Source: Brienomyrus brachyistius (lineage: Eukaryota > Chordata > Actinopteri > Osteoglossiformes > Mormyridae). Taken from it: a DNA stretch of 64,000 nt. Location: the NCBI RefSeq assembly GCF_023856365.1, contig NC_064537.1, forward strand, positions 1,462,001 through 1,526,000, written 5' to 3'. Under the pieces are notes generated by a model. The model had not been told where the DNA came from. It saw only the letters and a list, made by a program, of their open reading frames with translations, and did no database searches. Every line of letters begins with the position of its first letter. Position 1 is the first letter of the stretch. This document shows positions 48,376 to 59,223 of the stretch, piece after piece. A program made the translations under genes and the position numbers.

Positions 48376-48620
48376 TTATGATTTGGCAGAAATGCTGGAC
48401 TGCTTTGAACCGGCACGCTGTTTCAAATCAACACTACACTAGTAAAACAGATTAGGTAGTTAGCTTGGTAGCACATCACATATTAAATGAAAAAAAAAGT
48501 TATTCGATCATGAAAATGATTGACACTCACCTGTAACTCGGCAGAAACGAGTGAATTGGCACGATGCTGCCCTTTTAGTAATCCCGGCAGTTGAAGTTTC
48601 AAATTACCATGCACTTGGGC
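48376..48620 (-). other. Two further candidate leader exons or alternative first exons
   Basis: Donor-like sites on minus occur at 48376 (ATAA|GTAAGT) and 48531 (ACAG|GTGAGT). The sequences before them share TTTCTGCCRARTYA, suggesting a duplicated leader exon. Transcript data would decide. Confidence 0.3.
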
Positions 48621-48837
48621 CAACAAGACGCAAACGCACGCTTTAACGCAAAACTAACATTTTAATGTAAGTTCAACAAAACATTTTTAGTATTATACAG
48701 TTTTTTAACATTGAAGCAACATATTTGTTGAATAAACTAAGTATTATTTCTGAATATTTCAAACAAAAATATCTTAGTTCAGTTTACTTTTAAAACTTTA
48801 TTTAGATAACTTTTCATAAGTTGGCTTTTTTACAGTG

Positions 48838-49139
48838 CACCCATACTGTATGTCTCTGAGTTATCACTTGTTTATGGTGCATTGATGTAGTTCAGGTTGC
48901 GTTTGAAATGTTACTTTTTTATCAGCTGCTGATCAGTGTTGGTCCTGTTCATTTGAGGGTTTTACATATCAATACAGCTCCTCTTTCCACATTATTGCTG
49001 CTCTGTCCCTCTCTTGCCACTAAGCTGAATGCCAGTGGTTTGTCACCACCATTGTATAATGGTCCCTAACGATCAGCGACATCAGAACAGCTCGGCCATG
49101 ATCGCTCACATGTGACAGGCATAGTTAGGGACCTGAAGG
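48838..49139. other. Intergenic, no supported gene
   Basis: No repeat boundary or coding trace. Confidence 0.4.
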
Positions 49140-49490
49140 ACCAGCAGCTTTTGAGTGATTAGAGCTTGATGTTCCTGGTTCTGTGAATGATACTGAAGAC
49201 CTGGATCTCATAGAATTGTTGATAAGTGAAGTGTGGAAGCCCTGGTTGGGAGTAAGGGGAGCCCAGCTTGCTCGGGATGGTAGGTAATTAAAATATTGAA
49301 GCCCAGCTTGTCTCCGCACGGTGAGTCGCAAGACTGCGGAGATGCCGCTGCTCAGGAATGTGGCTGATTAGAGAGTGTTGCTGCCGACTCTCTCTTTATG
49401 CCAGGTAATTAGAGTGTACGAGCCCTAGTTTTCTTTGACTGGCGAGTAATTAGAGTATGGAAGGCCTAACCTTTGGCCTGTGGGTGATTA
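49140..49490. repeat. Degenerate about 50-60-bp tandem repeat
   Basis: Loose units contain GTRATTAGAGT, a short spacer, GAAGCCCAGCTTG (or GAGCCCTAGTT, GAAGGCCTAACC) and a GC-rich middle. Copies are strongly diverged. Confidence 0.55.
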
Positions 49491-49874
49491 CGGTGATCTC
49501 ATGCTCCTTGGCTACAGCCTGAGGGTCACGGATCAATACCTTTCTTAATAAGGTGTGTGATTTAGCACTAGAGCAGTTAGTGGCAGCCGGTGCCATCATA
49601 TCCTCACGTTCAGTCTCACACACACAAACACACACTCACAGGCCATGAAGACGCACCCTAAAACGTACACATACCCATGGCACATACACACGCAGGTCTA
49701 CCAACTTTAGTTAGCTCACTGGAGTGAGATTTTCAGTCAAAATCTGCACACACATGCACATGTACTTATATGAATGTAGTTTTATTAGCTTGTATATAGT
49801 CTGTAGGGTTTGTAAACTGCCCCAGTGCTTTTGATGTAGCTACTTTTGAATGGCTTCTCCCCTACCAGACTCCC

Positions 49875-50062
49875 CGCAGCGGATCCTCCTCTTCTGGCTC
49901 TCTCCTCATCCCGCCTTCCAAACTCCATGGCTGTGGTTACCGCTCATTTTCCCGTTTAGCTCCCCAACTATAAAATTCCCTCCCTGCTGCTATTCGTCTG
50001 TCGATCTTTTGTTCTCAGATTTCAAACACCTTCAAAAACCTTTCTGTATAACCTTCCCCATC
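49875..50062 (+). pseudogene. LINE reverse-transcriptase ORF, degraded 3' end
   Basis: Read in the frame of CGCAGCGGATCC, this gives GYRSFSRLAPQL, a stop, then NSLPAAIR, and finally an S..FK-type tail (SNTFKNL). Many non-LTR retrotransposon ORF2 proteins end in this pattern (a RAFS..AP.LWNSLP..IR..FK..LKT motif series). The stop stands where the Trp of the LWNSLP motif would be. The clade cannot be set from so short a piece. Confidence 0.6.
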
Positions 50063-51234
50063 CATAATAATGTTGTCATTTTATTATATGTTTAGTTTAA
50101 TCTGTGTAAGCATATTTGAGATCTTGAAAAGCGATAAAGAAGGAGGTGAGGACAGGTGTAAGGGGTAACAAAAAGGGCTTTATTGGGGAAAAAACAGAAA
50201 CTGGGCAAGCTCAAAGTACCACGAGGGGTCAAAATGGAATGATGTGAGTCTGGCAGGGCTGAAGCTCAGAATAAATTATAGGATCACACAAAGGGAGCGA
50301 CATCAATGACTGGACTGGAAAGCACATGACTGGGAGGCACTTTATAACACCACTGATGAGGGAGCAAATGAGAGGCAGCCAGAGTGATCCACACGAGGGC
50401 TGAAACGAGAGGTAAGACAAAACAAGCAACAGGGGTAGCTTGTTAAAGCCACACTAGGGAGAGAAGAAGAGCGACAGGCAAGCTGGGCATGACAGCTACA
50501 TAAATAAATTGCGTTATTATTATTATTTTAGGTTTATAGTGGAATAATAAAGATTTGCTATAAAAGTTCTTGTGTGAGGATGAGAGTCGGAAAGCAGGAC
50601 TGTCACGCCAGATGTGTGAGAGATGGCAACCCTGCATACAACCGACGCTGTACAATCCATTTACATGGACACATAATCATCACAGCCACTGCACAGATGT
50701 GCACAGCTCCAAGCCCGTTGAAAGATACACAGGCATATTACACTTTGGTCTTGTGCCTAGTCTCTCCCTCATTCTCTGCAGACCTGCTGTCTAACAATTA
50801 CAGGCCTTGGCCAAGCCTACAGGGGGAGGTAGACTGTATAACTGTGACACATTAAATTTAGCATGGCCATGAGAGGGGCTTGATGTCGTCAGCCCCAGAG
50901 TGTTTAAAGCCTGCCCCCCCCAAAAAAAAACCTTCTCCGGTGCCCATAATGCCTTCAGACTAGTGACACTGACATCCCGTATAATGAGTGCACTTCAGAG
51001 GCTGACCCTTCAGCATTTCAGACTATCTAGACTCAGCTAGTGTGGAAAGTTCTGCTCTGCACCAGCTTCACAGAGGTTGCTCACATCTGGGCTCCTCCAG
51101 GGCATTTAGCTCCATCCAGCTCTCCTGCTGTGGCAGGATCTCAAGGTGTCACAATACAGGACGCTATGGCTGCCCGGATCAAAGATGACTTCACCCAAAC
51201 CAGCAACCATTTGCCTGCTTCAGTAAGTGCGCCT
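50063..51234. other. Intergenic with possible dispersed repeats
   Basis: 50130-50440 (GGGCTTTATTGGGGAAAAAA, later GACTGGACTGGAAAGCACAT) has the texture of the unassigned repeat at 2205-2640 but cannot be aligned with certainty by eye. No gene was recognised. Confidence 0.35.
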
Positions 51235-51400
51235 CACACTTTACAGTTATTTTACAGAAGCTTTTATCCAAAGTAATATACAATCGAGAAGGCAGCCAGT
51301 CCCTGGAGCAATTAAGATTAAGGGCCCAATAGTGACAGCACTCCGCCAAACCCTGGGAGGGTACCCCATGGGACAGTACTGTCCCGCACTACAGAGACAA
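51235..51400 (+). repeat. SINE/LINE-tail-like dispersed repeat fragment
   Basis: ACAGAAGCTTTTATCCAAAGTAATATACAA near 51253 (TTTATCCAAAGTAATATACA) followed by GGGCCCAATAGTGACAGCAC fits a widely shared fish SINE-tail phrase. By recall only. Confidence 0.5.
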
Positions 51401-51905
51401 TGTCATCAAGCATTTCCACAAGTTCTCCGATGATTCTGTGTCATTGTGAAGTCAGCCGGAGAGTTCTGGTAGGTGGCATAAGGAAAACCGTCTGCTGCTC
51501 GGCATTGGAAAGGCCAGGGCGCTGGTCCCGGCTGACCGCGGGTGCAGAAATGACACAGTGTTATGAGCACTCTGGTATTTACATGCGCAGCCGGCTGCTT
51601 TTCAGCAGGATCAGCCTGTCATCACCACTGTCATCTTCTCAGCATTCTGTGATTGACATTAGTCCAGTAAAATGTCATTGGTTCTGCCTCTGATTTAGGG
51701 GACCAATTAGCTTAACTGCATGTCAGGGAAACCCACATGAAACAAATAAATGGTGGATTCAAACACCCAAACATCTGTATTATAACCCTTTCATTTTACT
51801 AATTTGTTTGCTTGTTTGTTTTCTTTGAGAGCAGACTATTGCATGGGGAGTTATTTTTTTAAGGCCTCCTGGGAATCAATGCATTCCTATCATAACCTGT
51901 CTTGT
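51401..51905. other. Intergenic, no supported gene
   Basis: No coding or repeat signal was recognised between the dispersed repeat and the CA-rich array. Confidence 0.4.
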
Positions 51906-51909
51906 GTTA

Positions 51910-52552
51910 TCTGATGCACCCACATAGGTACACACCCACTCAGACACACACAGGTACACACACTCACATAGGTATACACCCACCCAGACACGCACAGGTA
52001 CACACACCCACATAGGTACACACCCACCCAGACACACACAGGTACACACACCCACATAGGTATACACCCACTCAGACACACACAGGTACACACACCCACA
52101 TAGGTATACACCCACCCAGACACACACACAGGTACACACACCCACATAGGTACACACCCACCCACACACACACAGGTACACACACCCACATAGGTACACA
52201 CCCACCCACACACACACACAAATGCACACACACAGGTACACAGCCACCCATGCACACACACACACACAGGTACACACACATACACAGGTACACAAACACG
52301 CACAGGTATACACCCATATACACACAAACAGGTACACACCCACCGACACACACACGCACAGGTACATACACACACAGGTGCACACACATACGCACAAATA
52401 CAGGTACACCCACCCACACAGACCCAGGTACACACACAAACACGCACAGGTACACATTCACACACAGGTACACACACGCATACACACACCAACACACAGC
52501 TACACACATACTCACATGCACACACACATACACACACAGGTACACACATGTA
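51910..52552. repeat. CA-rich minisatellite
   Basis: Units such as CACCCACATAGGTACACACC followed by CACYCAGACACACACAGGTACACA (about 44-46 bp) in the first 300 bp become a looser CA/GGTACACA pattern to 52552. Confidence 0.92.
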
Positions 52553-52862
52553 CAACCTGTTTGATCAGCTACATTTCCAATAGATTCTCAGTAAGCCTCA
52601 TGCGACACCAATGAATATTCCCAAACCCCAAATACCAAAATTCAGAAACACCAAGATTGAACTCTTTCTGCTTATTGTTTAGTGTAAATTGTTAAATTGG
52701 GAAAATATCTGTGTTGCTTTATGGAGGGACTGTACTTAATGCTGACCTACAAAATCACAGATACAAACACGTATAAACACACTGATACAGAGATGCACAC
52801 CAACAAATATGCACGTCATCTGCCCAGCAGCAAAAAAACCCTGCAAGATGCAGTATAGAAAG
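52553..52862. other. Intergenic, no supported gene
   Basis: Short unique-looking stretch between two arrays. Confidence 0.4.
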
Positions 52863-53467
52863 GGTGCGTGTTCCTGTATGTGCGTGTTCCTGTGTGAGGG
52901 TGTTCCTGTATGTGTGCATGTTCCTGTGTGTGCGTGTTTCTGTGTGTGTTCCTGTATGTGTGCATGTTCCTGTGTGTGCGTGTTTCTGTATGTGTGCATG
53001 TTCCTGTATGTGTGCGTGTTCCTGTGTGTGCGTGTTCCTGTATGTGCGTGTTCCTGTATGTGTGCGTGTTCCTGTGTGTGTGCGTGTTCCTCTATGTGTG
53101 CATGTTCCTGTATGTGTGCGTGTTCCTGTGTGTGCGTGTTTCTGTATGTGTGCATGTTCCTGTATGTGTGCGTGTTCCTGTGTGTGCGTGTTCCTGTATG
53201 TGCGTGTTCCTGTATGTGTGCGTGTTCCTGTGTGTGTGTGTGTTCCTCTATGTGTGCATGTTCCTGTATGTGTGCGTGTTCCTGTGTGTGCGTGTTCCTG
53301 TATGTGTGCGTGTTCCTGTGTGTGCATGTTTCTGTATGTGTGCATGTTCCTGTATGTGTGCATGTTCCTGTATGTGTGCGTGTTCCTGTGTGTGCGTGTT
53401 TCTGTATGTGTGCATGTTCCTGTATGTGTGCATGCTCCTGTGTGTGTGTGTGTCTGTGTGTGGGGGG
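52863..53467. repeat. GTGTTCCT minisatellite, 16-18-bp units with higher-order blocks
   Basis: Alternating TGCGTGTTCCTGTATGTG and TGCGTGTTTCTG/TGCATGTTCCTG units repeat over about 600 bp. The order of unit types recurs in blocks. It ends in GTGTGTGTCTGTGTG and a G8 run directly against the retroviral insertion. Confidence 0.94.
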
Positions 53468-53472
53468 GGCAT

Positions 53473-53846
53473 TGTTAGAGAAATATACATTATTATTATT
53501 GTCATATTGTTAGTTGCCATGCTTGGAAACAACGCCCTGCAGCAGCCTTATCTTAATTTAGCAATAACAGTTCTGAAGAAACTGTCGCTTGAATATTTCC
53601 ACCCCATATATGGTGATAAGTAATGTTGAATGTCATTTACATATCCTGTTTGTGTACCTCAATAAAAGAGACTGCGAGGGGAGTTCCTCTTTCGAAGTTG
53701 GCTGTGTCCGACTGAGAGACTGACACCTCAATGTCCGGACCGGACTTCCCTTGCAACAAGTAAAAGATCGTTACAGCTGTCCATGTTGTTTTGTGTTCAG
53801 AGACTGGTTGGTTTTCAGCGTATGTTTAGGGGAAAAATACCCAACA
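53473..53846 (+). repeat. 5' LTR, 374 bp
   Basis: Starts TGTTAGAG, ends CCCAACA. The AATAAA signal is at 53661-53666. From 53537 it aligns with 59028-59359 at roughly 97% identity by eye apart from a 20-25-bp gap. The first about 64 bp match the 3' LTR only over the initial 13 bp, so most of U3 is deleted or replaced. Confidence 0.9.
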
Positions 53847-53849
53847 TCT

Positions 53850-53867
53850 TGGTCCTTCGAGCCGGAT
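53850..53867 (+). other. Primer binding site, tRNA-Tyr type
   Basis: TGGTCCTTCGAGCCGGAT, three nucleotides after the LTR end, is complementary to the CCA-ended 3' terminus of vertebrate tRNA-Tyr (acceptor and T arm, known from memory). Confidence 0.85.
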
Positions 53868-54246
53868 GATTACGTCCACAGGAAAACCTGTGGGACATGC
53901 TGACCTACTAGTGCAACTACTACAGGCAGTCAAGCTCCCAAAGGCCATTGCTGTCTGCAAATGCACCGCCCACACTTCAGGGAAGGATCCAATCTCTCTA
54001 GGCGATGCTTTTGCTGATCTGGTAGCTAAGGAAGCTGCGGACGGTCGCCACAGCATATACATTCATTTGTCAGGTGATCCAAAAACTCCAATCATCATAG
54101 ACGTATTATCTGACATGCAGACACATGCCACAGATGCAGAGAAGAAAGTATGGCTCCAGCAAGGAGCCCAGTTGTGCGAAAATCTTTATGTTATGCAGAA
54201 CAAGCCCATCCTCCCTAAAAACATGTATAAGATTGCAGCAATTTGA
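53866..54246 (+). pseudogene. ERV pol remnant: RNase H C-terminal part
   Basis: The frame contains KCTAHTSGKDPISLGDAFADLVAKEA, quoted here only as the segments HTSGKDPISLGDAFADLV. This is the C-terminal RNase H region with the last catalytic Asp in the GDAFAD motif. It reads on toward the integrase N-terminus and hits a stop at 54244-54246. The apparent start is a deletion junction just past the primer site, not a true initiation codon. Confidence 0.85.
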
Positions 54247-54249
54247 GCC

Positions 54250-54983
54250 ATGGGCCATGCCATGCCTCAACAGGAGGGATGGTAGAGATAATCGCATTTC
54301 CATGCACCAGGATTCAATACCTTTTCAGAAACTTTTTGCAGAACCTGCATGATCGGCTATAGACACAATTCACAGGGGAATGTTAGACCTCAGCGAGGTT
54401 CTTTCCCCAAAGCAGAGCATCCGTTCCAGATGCTACACATAGAGTTTACTGAGCTAACACATTGTCAGGGCTATAAGTACTGTCTCCTGCTGCTTTGTCC
54501 ATCTCTAAATGGGTGGAAATAATTCCCTCCAGAAAAGCAGATGTGCTCGCAGTAGCAAAAGCCATATGTAAAGGGATTATTCCAGAACACGGGATTCTGG
54601 AGGTTATCTACAGTGACAATGGACCACATTTCGTGAATGAGATAATAGATAAGCTAACAGAGCATTTGGATATCGACCTGAAACACCATTGCTCTTACCA
54701 CCCACAAAGTGCCGGACTGGTTGAGAGAACAAACGGCACAGTGAAATTAAGATTAAGGAAGACCATGGAGGAGACAGGGAGACCGTGGGTAGATTGTTTA
54801 CCTCTGGTTAAACTATACATGAGAATAGTGCCAACTGACAAAGGCTTAACCCCATTTGAAATAGTACATGGTAGGCCATTCCGGTTACCCATCCTACATG
54901 AGGGCAAAAGTATAGCGGAAAATGAGACCACCCTTGCAGCTGAAGGAAATGTTACAATTGAAAGACATTGTGAGTGTACATAA
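54250..54983 (+). pseudogene. ERV pol remnant: integrase catalytic core
   Basis: The HHCC region at about 54250-54400 is frameshifted. The core follows: LHIEFTELTHC near 54430, YSDNGPHF near 54613, and SAGLVERTNG near 54713. The second Asp and the Glu of the DDE triad are present, but the position normally holding the first Asp reads Glu. At least two frame changes and a stop at 54981-54983 break it. Confidence 0.88.
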
Positions 54984-55206
54984 GCTGCCAGAAGGTTCCT
55001 CATTTCCACAGGAAAGCCAGCTAACGGTCGGAGACCTGGTCCTGGTTAAGGTGATAAAGAGGAAGTGTTGGACGGCTCTGCGTAGGGAGGGACCCTACAG
55101 GGTACTGCTGACCACCCCCACCGCCATTAAGATAGCTGAGCGATCTACCTGGATACATCAGTCTCACTGTAAGAAGGTAGTACGTTTCCAGGCCACCGAC
55201 GAGTAG
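54984..55206 (+). pseudogene. ERV pol remnant: integrase C-terminal GPY/F domain
   Basis: In a different frame from the core (open from 54922), it reads [13 protein letters not shown] and then [17 protein letters not shown], the GPY/F module typical of gammaretrovirus-like integrases, and stops at 55206. Confidence 0.85.
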
Positions 55207-55285
55207 TGGTGGAAGTCCGGTAACAAAGGGCAGAGAGGTCAATAGGACAGTCTGGTCTCAACCCGGTGAAGAAATCGTCTGAACA

Positions 55286-56207
55286 ATGCTAACTAATATG
55301 GCCTGGACAGGGCTGCTCTTCCTGAGACTTATCTCCTTGTGGGGGGCGAGTAACACTCAGCAGAGAGTGGGAAACCACTCACAGTACCCACATGGATTCT
55401 CCACCAATGAGTGGTGGCAATCGATGAAAACTACAGCTGAGCTAAACAATAAGACAAATTGCTATGTATGCACCCTGGCCATACAATGTAACGGAACAGA
55501 GAGGGTGGTGCCTGACAGGCCTAGCCCCCCATCCAGACCACCATCCCAGCCAGAGCCGGAGGCGCAAACGAGACGTGGTTCAGTTGGCTCGGGCTGACCA
55601 GTGACACCGGGGTGCCCCCAGAGTGGCGCATTCGGAGCAAGGGGCAGAAGCTGGGTCACAGCCTGATGCCCATGATCGGGATTGGTGATGTAAGGGATCA
55701 CGTAGAGATAAACCTACGCCTTACTCAGACACATAAATATCACCAAAGACCTGGGGACTTCCCTGGGGAAAGAACAATCGCAGATTAGAGACATGGCAAT
55801 GCAGAACCGAGTAATGTGAGGCCTTCTTACAGCATCGCAGGGGGGAGTCTGTAAGATAATCGGAGACACCTGCTGCACCTACATCCCTAACAAGTACGGC
55901 GATGGAGGGAAAACACATGACGCTCTCCAGCAGCTAAATAACGTGCAAACCTATGTGGAAAAGCACACTGAAGGAACAACTCTCACTGGCTGGGGCAAAT
56001 GACCGTATGTCCTCGGGGACCTGGTGGCAGCTCCTGTTAAAAATATTAATGCCTATGTTAGCTATTTTAGTTTTAGTTTGTTGTTTCTTTATATGTATAA
56101 TACCTTGCTTTCGCATAATGGTTCAAAAGATGATTGCTAGTACGTTTATCTCATATACTTTGCTACAACAACTAGACCCAGAAGGACAAGAAGATACAAC
56201 TGTCTAA
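55286..56207 (+). pseudogene. ERV env remnant (first copy)
   Basis: Opens at 55286 with a hydrophobic leader (TGLLFLRLISLWGA) that would be a signal peptide, then a short surface-unit piece with NCYVCTLA and a Pro/Ser-rich patch ending at a stop near 55597. Most of the surface unit is missing. The transmembrane part is recognisable at about 55790-56207 with a CX6CC motif (CKIIGDTCC, 55850-55876), in-frame stops, a frameshift near 56003, a membrane segment (AILVLVCCFFICIIP) and a short cytoplasmic tail. Confidence 0.85.
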
Positions 56208-56459
56208 ATGAAGTGCAGGCTGAAAATGTGCCCGCAAGTGGTATGCTGCTAAAAATGACAGAAGTAGTAATGAAGTAATAAATGTTGGAAATTATGCTTG
56301 TTCTGTAGGCTTGCAGAGCGAAACTTAGGCTGCTCCAGAAAGAGTGCATGTGCATGAACATATTTCTTGCATGCTAACCACAGGGTTTCAGTAGAAACTC
56401 TTGCAGAATAGATGTTGCGAAATCATATGTGCATATATGTCCAATTGTTTTGTTCCGCT

Positions 56460-56750
56460 AACATCCTCCAACAACTTAATGACTTACCACCATATGCTAG
56501 GAGACATACGGAAGGAACTTCACTCACTGGTTGGGACCTATGGGCTTGGTTTTCTTCCGGAACATGGTGGCAATTAATCTTGAAAATTCTGATGCCTATA
56601 ATTGCTGTTTTGTTATTGATCTGTTGCTTCTTTCTTTGTATTATACCATGCATTCGGATGCGAATTCATAAAACCATTGGCGACACATTTCTATCATATG
56701 CATTGTTAACCCAGAGGGATCCGGATGATCAGACTGTTACTTCTGTCTAA
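56460..56750 (+). pseudogene. ERV env remnant (second, diverged transmembrane-tail copy)
   Basis: A second copy of the same C-terminal envelope region lies 550 bp downstream of the first: HTEGTSLTGWD, SSGTWWQLILKILMP, the membrane segment and a tail ending at a stop at 56750. The two copies differ at roughly a third of residues, too much for a recent local duplication. The stretch between them (56208-56459) includes fragments that do not align simply to either. Confidence 0.85.
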
Positions 56751-56824
56751 ATGAAGGATGTACTGAAACTGTTTAACGCAGACGGTACATTAGCTGAAGG
56801 GTGAGACATGGGCTGAGAAAATGA

Positions 56825-56839
56825 CAAACAGGAGGGAAA
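56825..56839 (+). other. ERV polypurine tract
   Basis: CAAACAGGAGGGAAA directly precedes the TGTTAGAG start of the 3' LTR, the expected plus-strand priming site. Confidence 0.85.
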
Positions 56840-57456
56840 TGTTAGAGAAATACAGATGTAGCCACTTGAATTTTCCCCTGTTTCCATGATGGGGCCTTGG
56901 CTGGTCCTTGGCTGGTCCAAAAATTACCAAAAATATTTGTATACTGTACAGATAACTAATATATAACGTTTTCCGTATTCAGTACTCCAGAAAAGTTACT
57001 GTAAAGAACAAAGCCAAAAAGTAAACGAATGACAGGCATTACGGTAAAATGTTGTGCAACTGCCAAGCCAGATTCACATAAAGAAAGAATCCTCTGTGTG
57101 ACCCAGTTGTACCTTGGTGTCAAAATTCAGCTCCTATTCACCTATGGCACGTAATGTATGTTCTAGTCACTCTTTGGCTTCTTCAAATGTTTATAAATGT
57201 GTGTGAACAGTTTTGAGTCATTGTGTTTAAATGGCTACTGTGTGCTGGCTGCGCTTAACCTCTGTGGCCTGTGTTTTCTATTTTGCATCAAAGTTCATCA
57301 TAGCGCAAAATGTGTTTTGATGAATGAGAATGTGTTTCGAGTTTTGTAAAAAGGGTGACTGAGATCTGCAAATTGTGTCTAACTAGGTGAGCATGGTTTA
57401 AAGTTTTGCCAAGTGACTGATTCAATAAATGACTTTTGGCATTTGGCCTGCAGTTT

Positions 57457-58227
57457 TGTTCTATTGGAGTTAGACTCCGCCGAGTCCATTGATGAGGAAA
57501 GAGATGCACACTGGAGGTGAAGGATGGTTGTAAGTCAGCTCTCTTTATTCTTGTTGTATAGATCGCGATCCGGGAGCCACGCTCAGATGCACAAACAGGA
57601 CATACCAAGGAAGCTCAAACTCTGTTGTCTGAGTCTGGCTTATATAGCCCGTCTAGGCGTCTGCTGGTCTCAGGGCCGGATTATGGGTTGTGTGCCCCCC
57701 CCCCACCACCACCACCAGCACCACCACCACAACCACCACAATTCAAGGGCCCTTGGCAGCCAAACACCCTCCCTATAGGGTCAGGGGCCCTTGTAGGCAG
57801 AGGATCAAAGAATGTAGGCCCTCTAAAATAGACAAACGAAAATACATTGTTGATAAGCGTTGCAAATTGTTTTGGGCTAGGGGCCCCAAGGGCCCCCTGC
57901 ATCCCAAGGGCCCCTGGGCAGCGGCCCCGCTGGCCCGGTCCGTAATCTGTCCCTGGCTGGTCTTCTTGTTATTTTCCACTCCCATGGCAGACGTCACATA
58001 TAACTCTATTTTGACATTTGCTGTTCGTTAGCTCCCACCCCCCCTCTTTGTCTTATCTTTTTGTAGCGTCAGCGACCTCTTCCCTTGTTAGACCCAGCAT
58101 CTCAAACATAAGCATAATGTCACCGTGACCCTGTTAATACACCTTCTGCTTTTTCGATTACACCATAGTCTAGGGCGAGGCCCCCTCCCTTGACTGCCTT
58201 AAGTTGGTTCCCATTTTTAGTGTGACA
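57457..58227 (-). mobile_element. Candidate solo LTR in minus orientation (ends uncertain)
   Basis: On minus: a TATA box (CTATATAAG, about 57640), then AATAAA (57544-57549) about 95 nt downstream, then about 85 nt to a TG/CA-type end near 57457. A possible start TGTCACACTAAAAATGGG lies at 58227. The order and spacing are those of U3-R-U5. No target duplication was found, so the limits are tentative. The hAT MITE at 57671-57955 lies inside. Confidence 0.5.
57671..57955. mobile_element. hAT MITE with perfect 8-bp target duplication, 285 bp
   Basis: GCTGGTCT is present at 57663-57670 and 57956-57963. Ends are CAGGGCCGGATTATGGG and, in reverse complement, CAGGGACAGATTACGGA (13/17 match). The interior is C-rich with GGCCCC/CCAAGGGCCCC motifs and a short CCACCACCA run, without transposase. 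It is typical of a non-autonomous hAT element. Confidence 0.93.
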
Positions 58228-58727
58228 AAGGTTAGCACAAAGCTTGGCCCCCCTCAGTTTCCAAAATGATTCTCAATATTTCAGCAATTCAGAAAAACTG
58301 TAAAATATTTCACTCATCTAAACAACATTTATCCCAAAGTGCTACAAATGCTTTTATTCCTCACAAACTCAGCACCAATAATCTAAGATCATTTAGAATG
58401 TGATTATTCTATTTATTTTTGTTAAAATCTACTTTAAACATACACTTTTCAAAAACCTATTTTCAGTGGTGCTGACAAATTATAAAAAATCACATTATAA
58501 ACATTTCTAGCCAAGACTTTTGAGCTCTGAAGCTTATAGACATAGGGGCTGGCTACACAAAGGTGAATGAGACATTCAAAGAATTGTATGAGGTTTGATT
58601 ACTAAAGTGTTACAACTTTGAAGTGACTTTGGAGTCACCACACCTTTGCATACTGTCAATGGCCCATCAGTCTGGAATGTCTGTCACTGCTCCTCACACT
58701 AATCAGTTTGGAAAGGCAGTGTCAATT

Positions 58728-59027
58728 TTACAGTTTTTTTAATTGCTAAGACAGATACTGCAATACTGAAGTTACTTTCTCAAAACTCTCCATACAGTCA
58801 CAACAACATTAGCTTATGCGGGCTAAACTGTTAAGCATTTCACTTTGCTTTCATACAAAATGCAATCAAATACTAAATGCTTCAAAAGTCATGGATTCCT
58901 GTCTCATAATATTAAATTTTCAGAGGCTATTTTGCACATAAGTACATACTGACCCTAAAACTGCTAATAAAACAGTCAAAACTGAAATATATCATTTTGC
59001 TAAATTACTATCAAGACTATCAAGGTC
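58728..59027. mobile_element. Possible IS630/Tc1-like transposon end fragment
   Basis: ACAGTTTTTTTAATTGCTAAGACAGATACT followed by TTCTCAAAACTCTCCATACA (positions 58731-58800; quoted in short parts) resembles from memory a terminal region of a common fish DNA transposon. The stretch ends exactly where homology to the 5' LTR starts. By recall only. Confidence 0.35.
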
Positions 59028-59223
59028 CTGCAGCAGCCTTATCTTAATTTAGCAATAACAGTTCTGAAGAAACTGTCGCTTGAATATTTCCACCCCATAT
59101 ATGGGGATAAACAATGTTGAATGTCATTTACATATCCTGTTTGTGTACCTCAATAAAAGAGACTGCAAGGGGAGTTCCTCTTTCGAAGTTGGCTGTGTCC
59201 GACTGAGAGACTGACACCTCAAT

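Larger units (their letters stand above)
45768..48837 (-). mobile_element. TIR-bounded block containing a spliced gene (candidate transposon or gene-carrying element)
   Basis: The left end CACTGTAAAAAA (45768) is mirrored at the right end, TTTTTTACAGTG ending at 48837. Similarity is weak further inward, but both ends continue with AACTTA/GTTAAC-type AT-rich motifs. From memory, CACTGTAAAAAA termini are very common in fish genomes as ends of DNA elements. No transposase was seen inside, only the gene at 46656-47713. No convincing target duplication was found, so the ends could be two independent insertions. Confidence 0.45.

Noticed and set aside
53866..53868. Start codon for the retroviral RNase H frame
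   Set aside because: It overlaps the primer-binding site and lies at a deletion junction. Pol domains are not initiated there in any known retrovirus.
56840..57490. A separate complete plus-strand LTR ending after the AATAAA at 57424
   Set aside because: Considered because of the TG start and AATAAA, but the target duplication and the LTR end at 59359 fit a single provirus better. Without relatives the alternative cannot be fully excluded.
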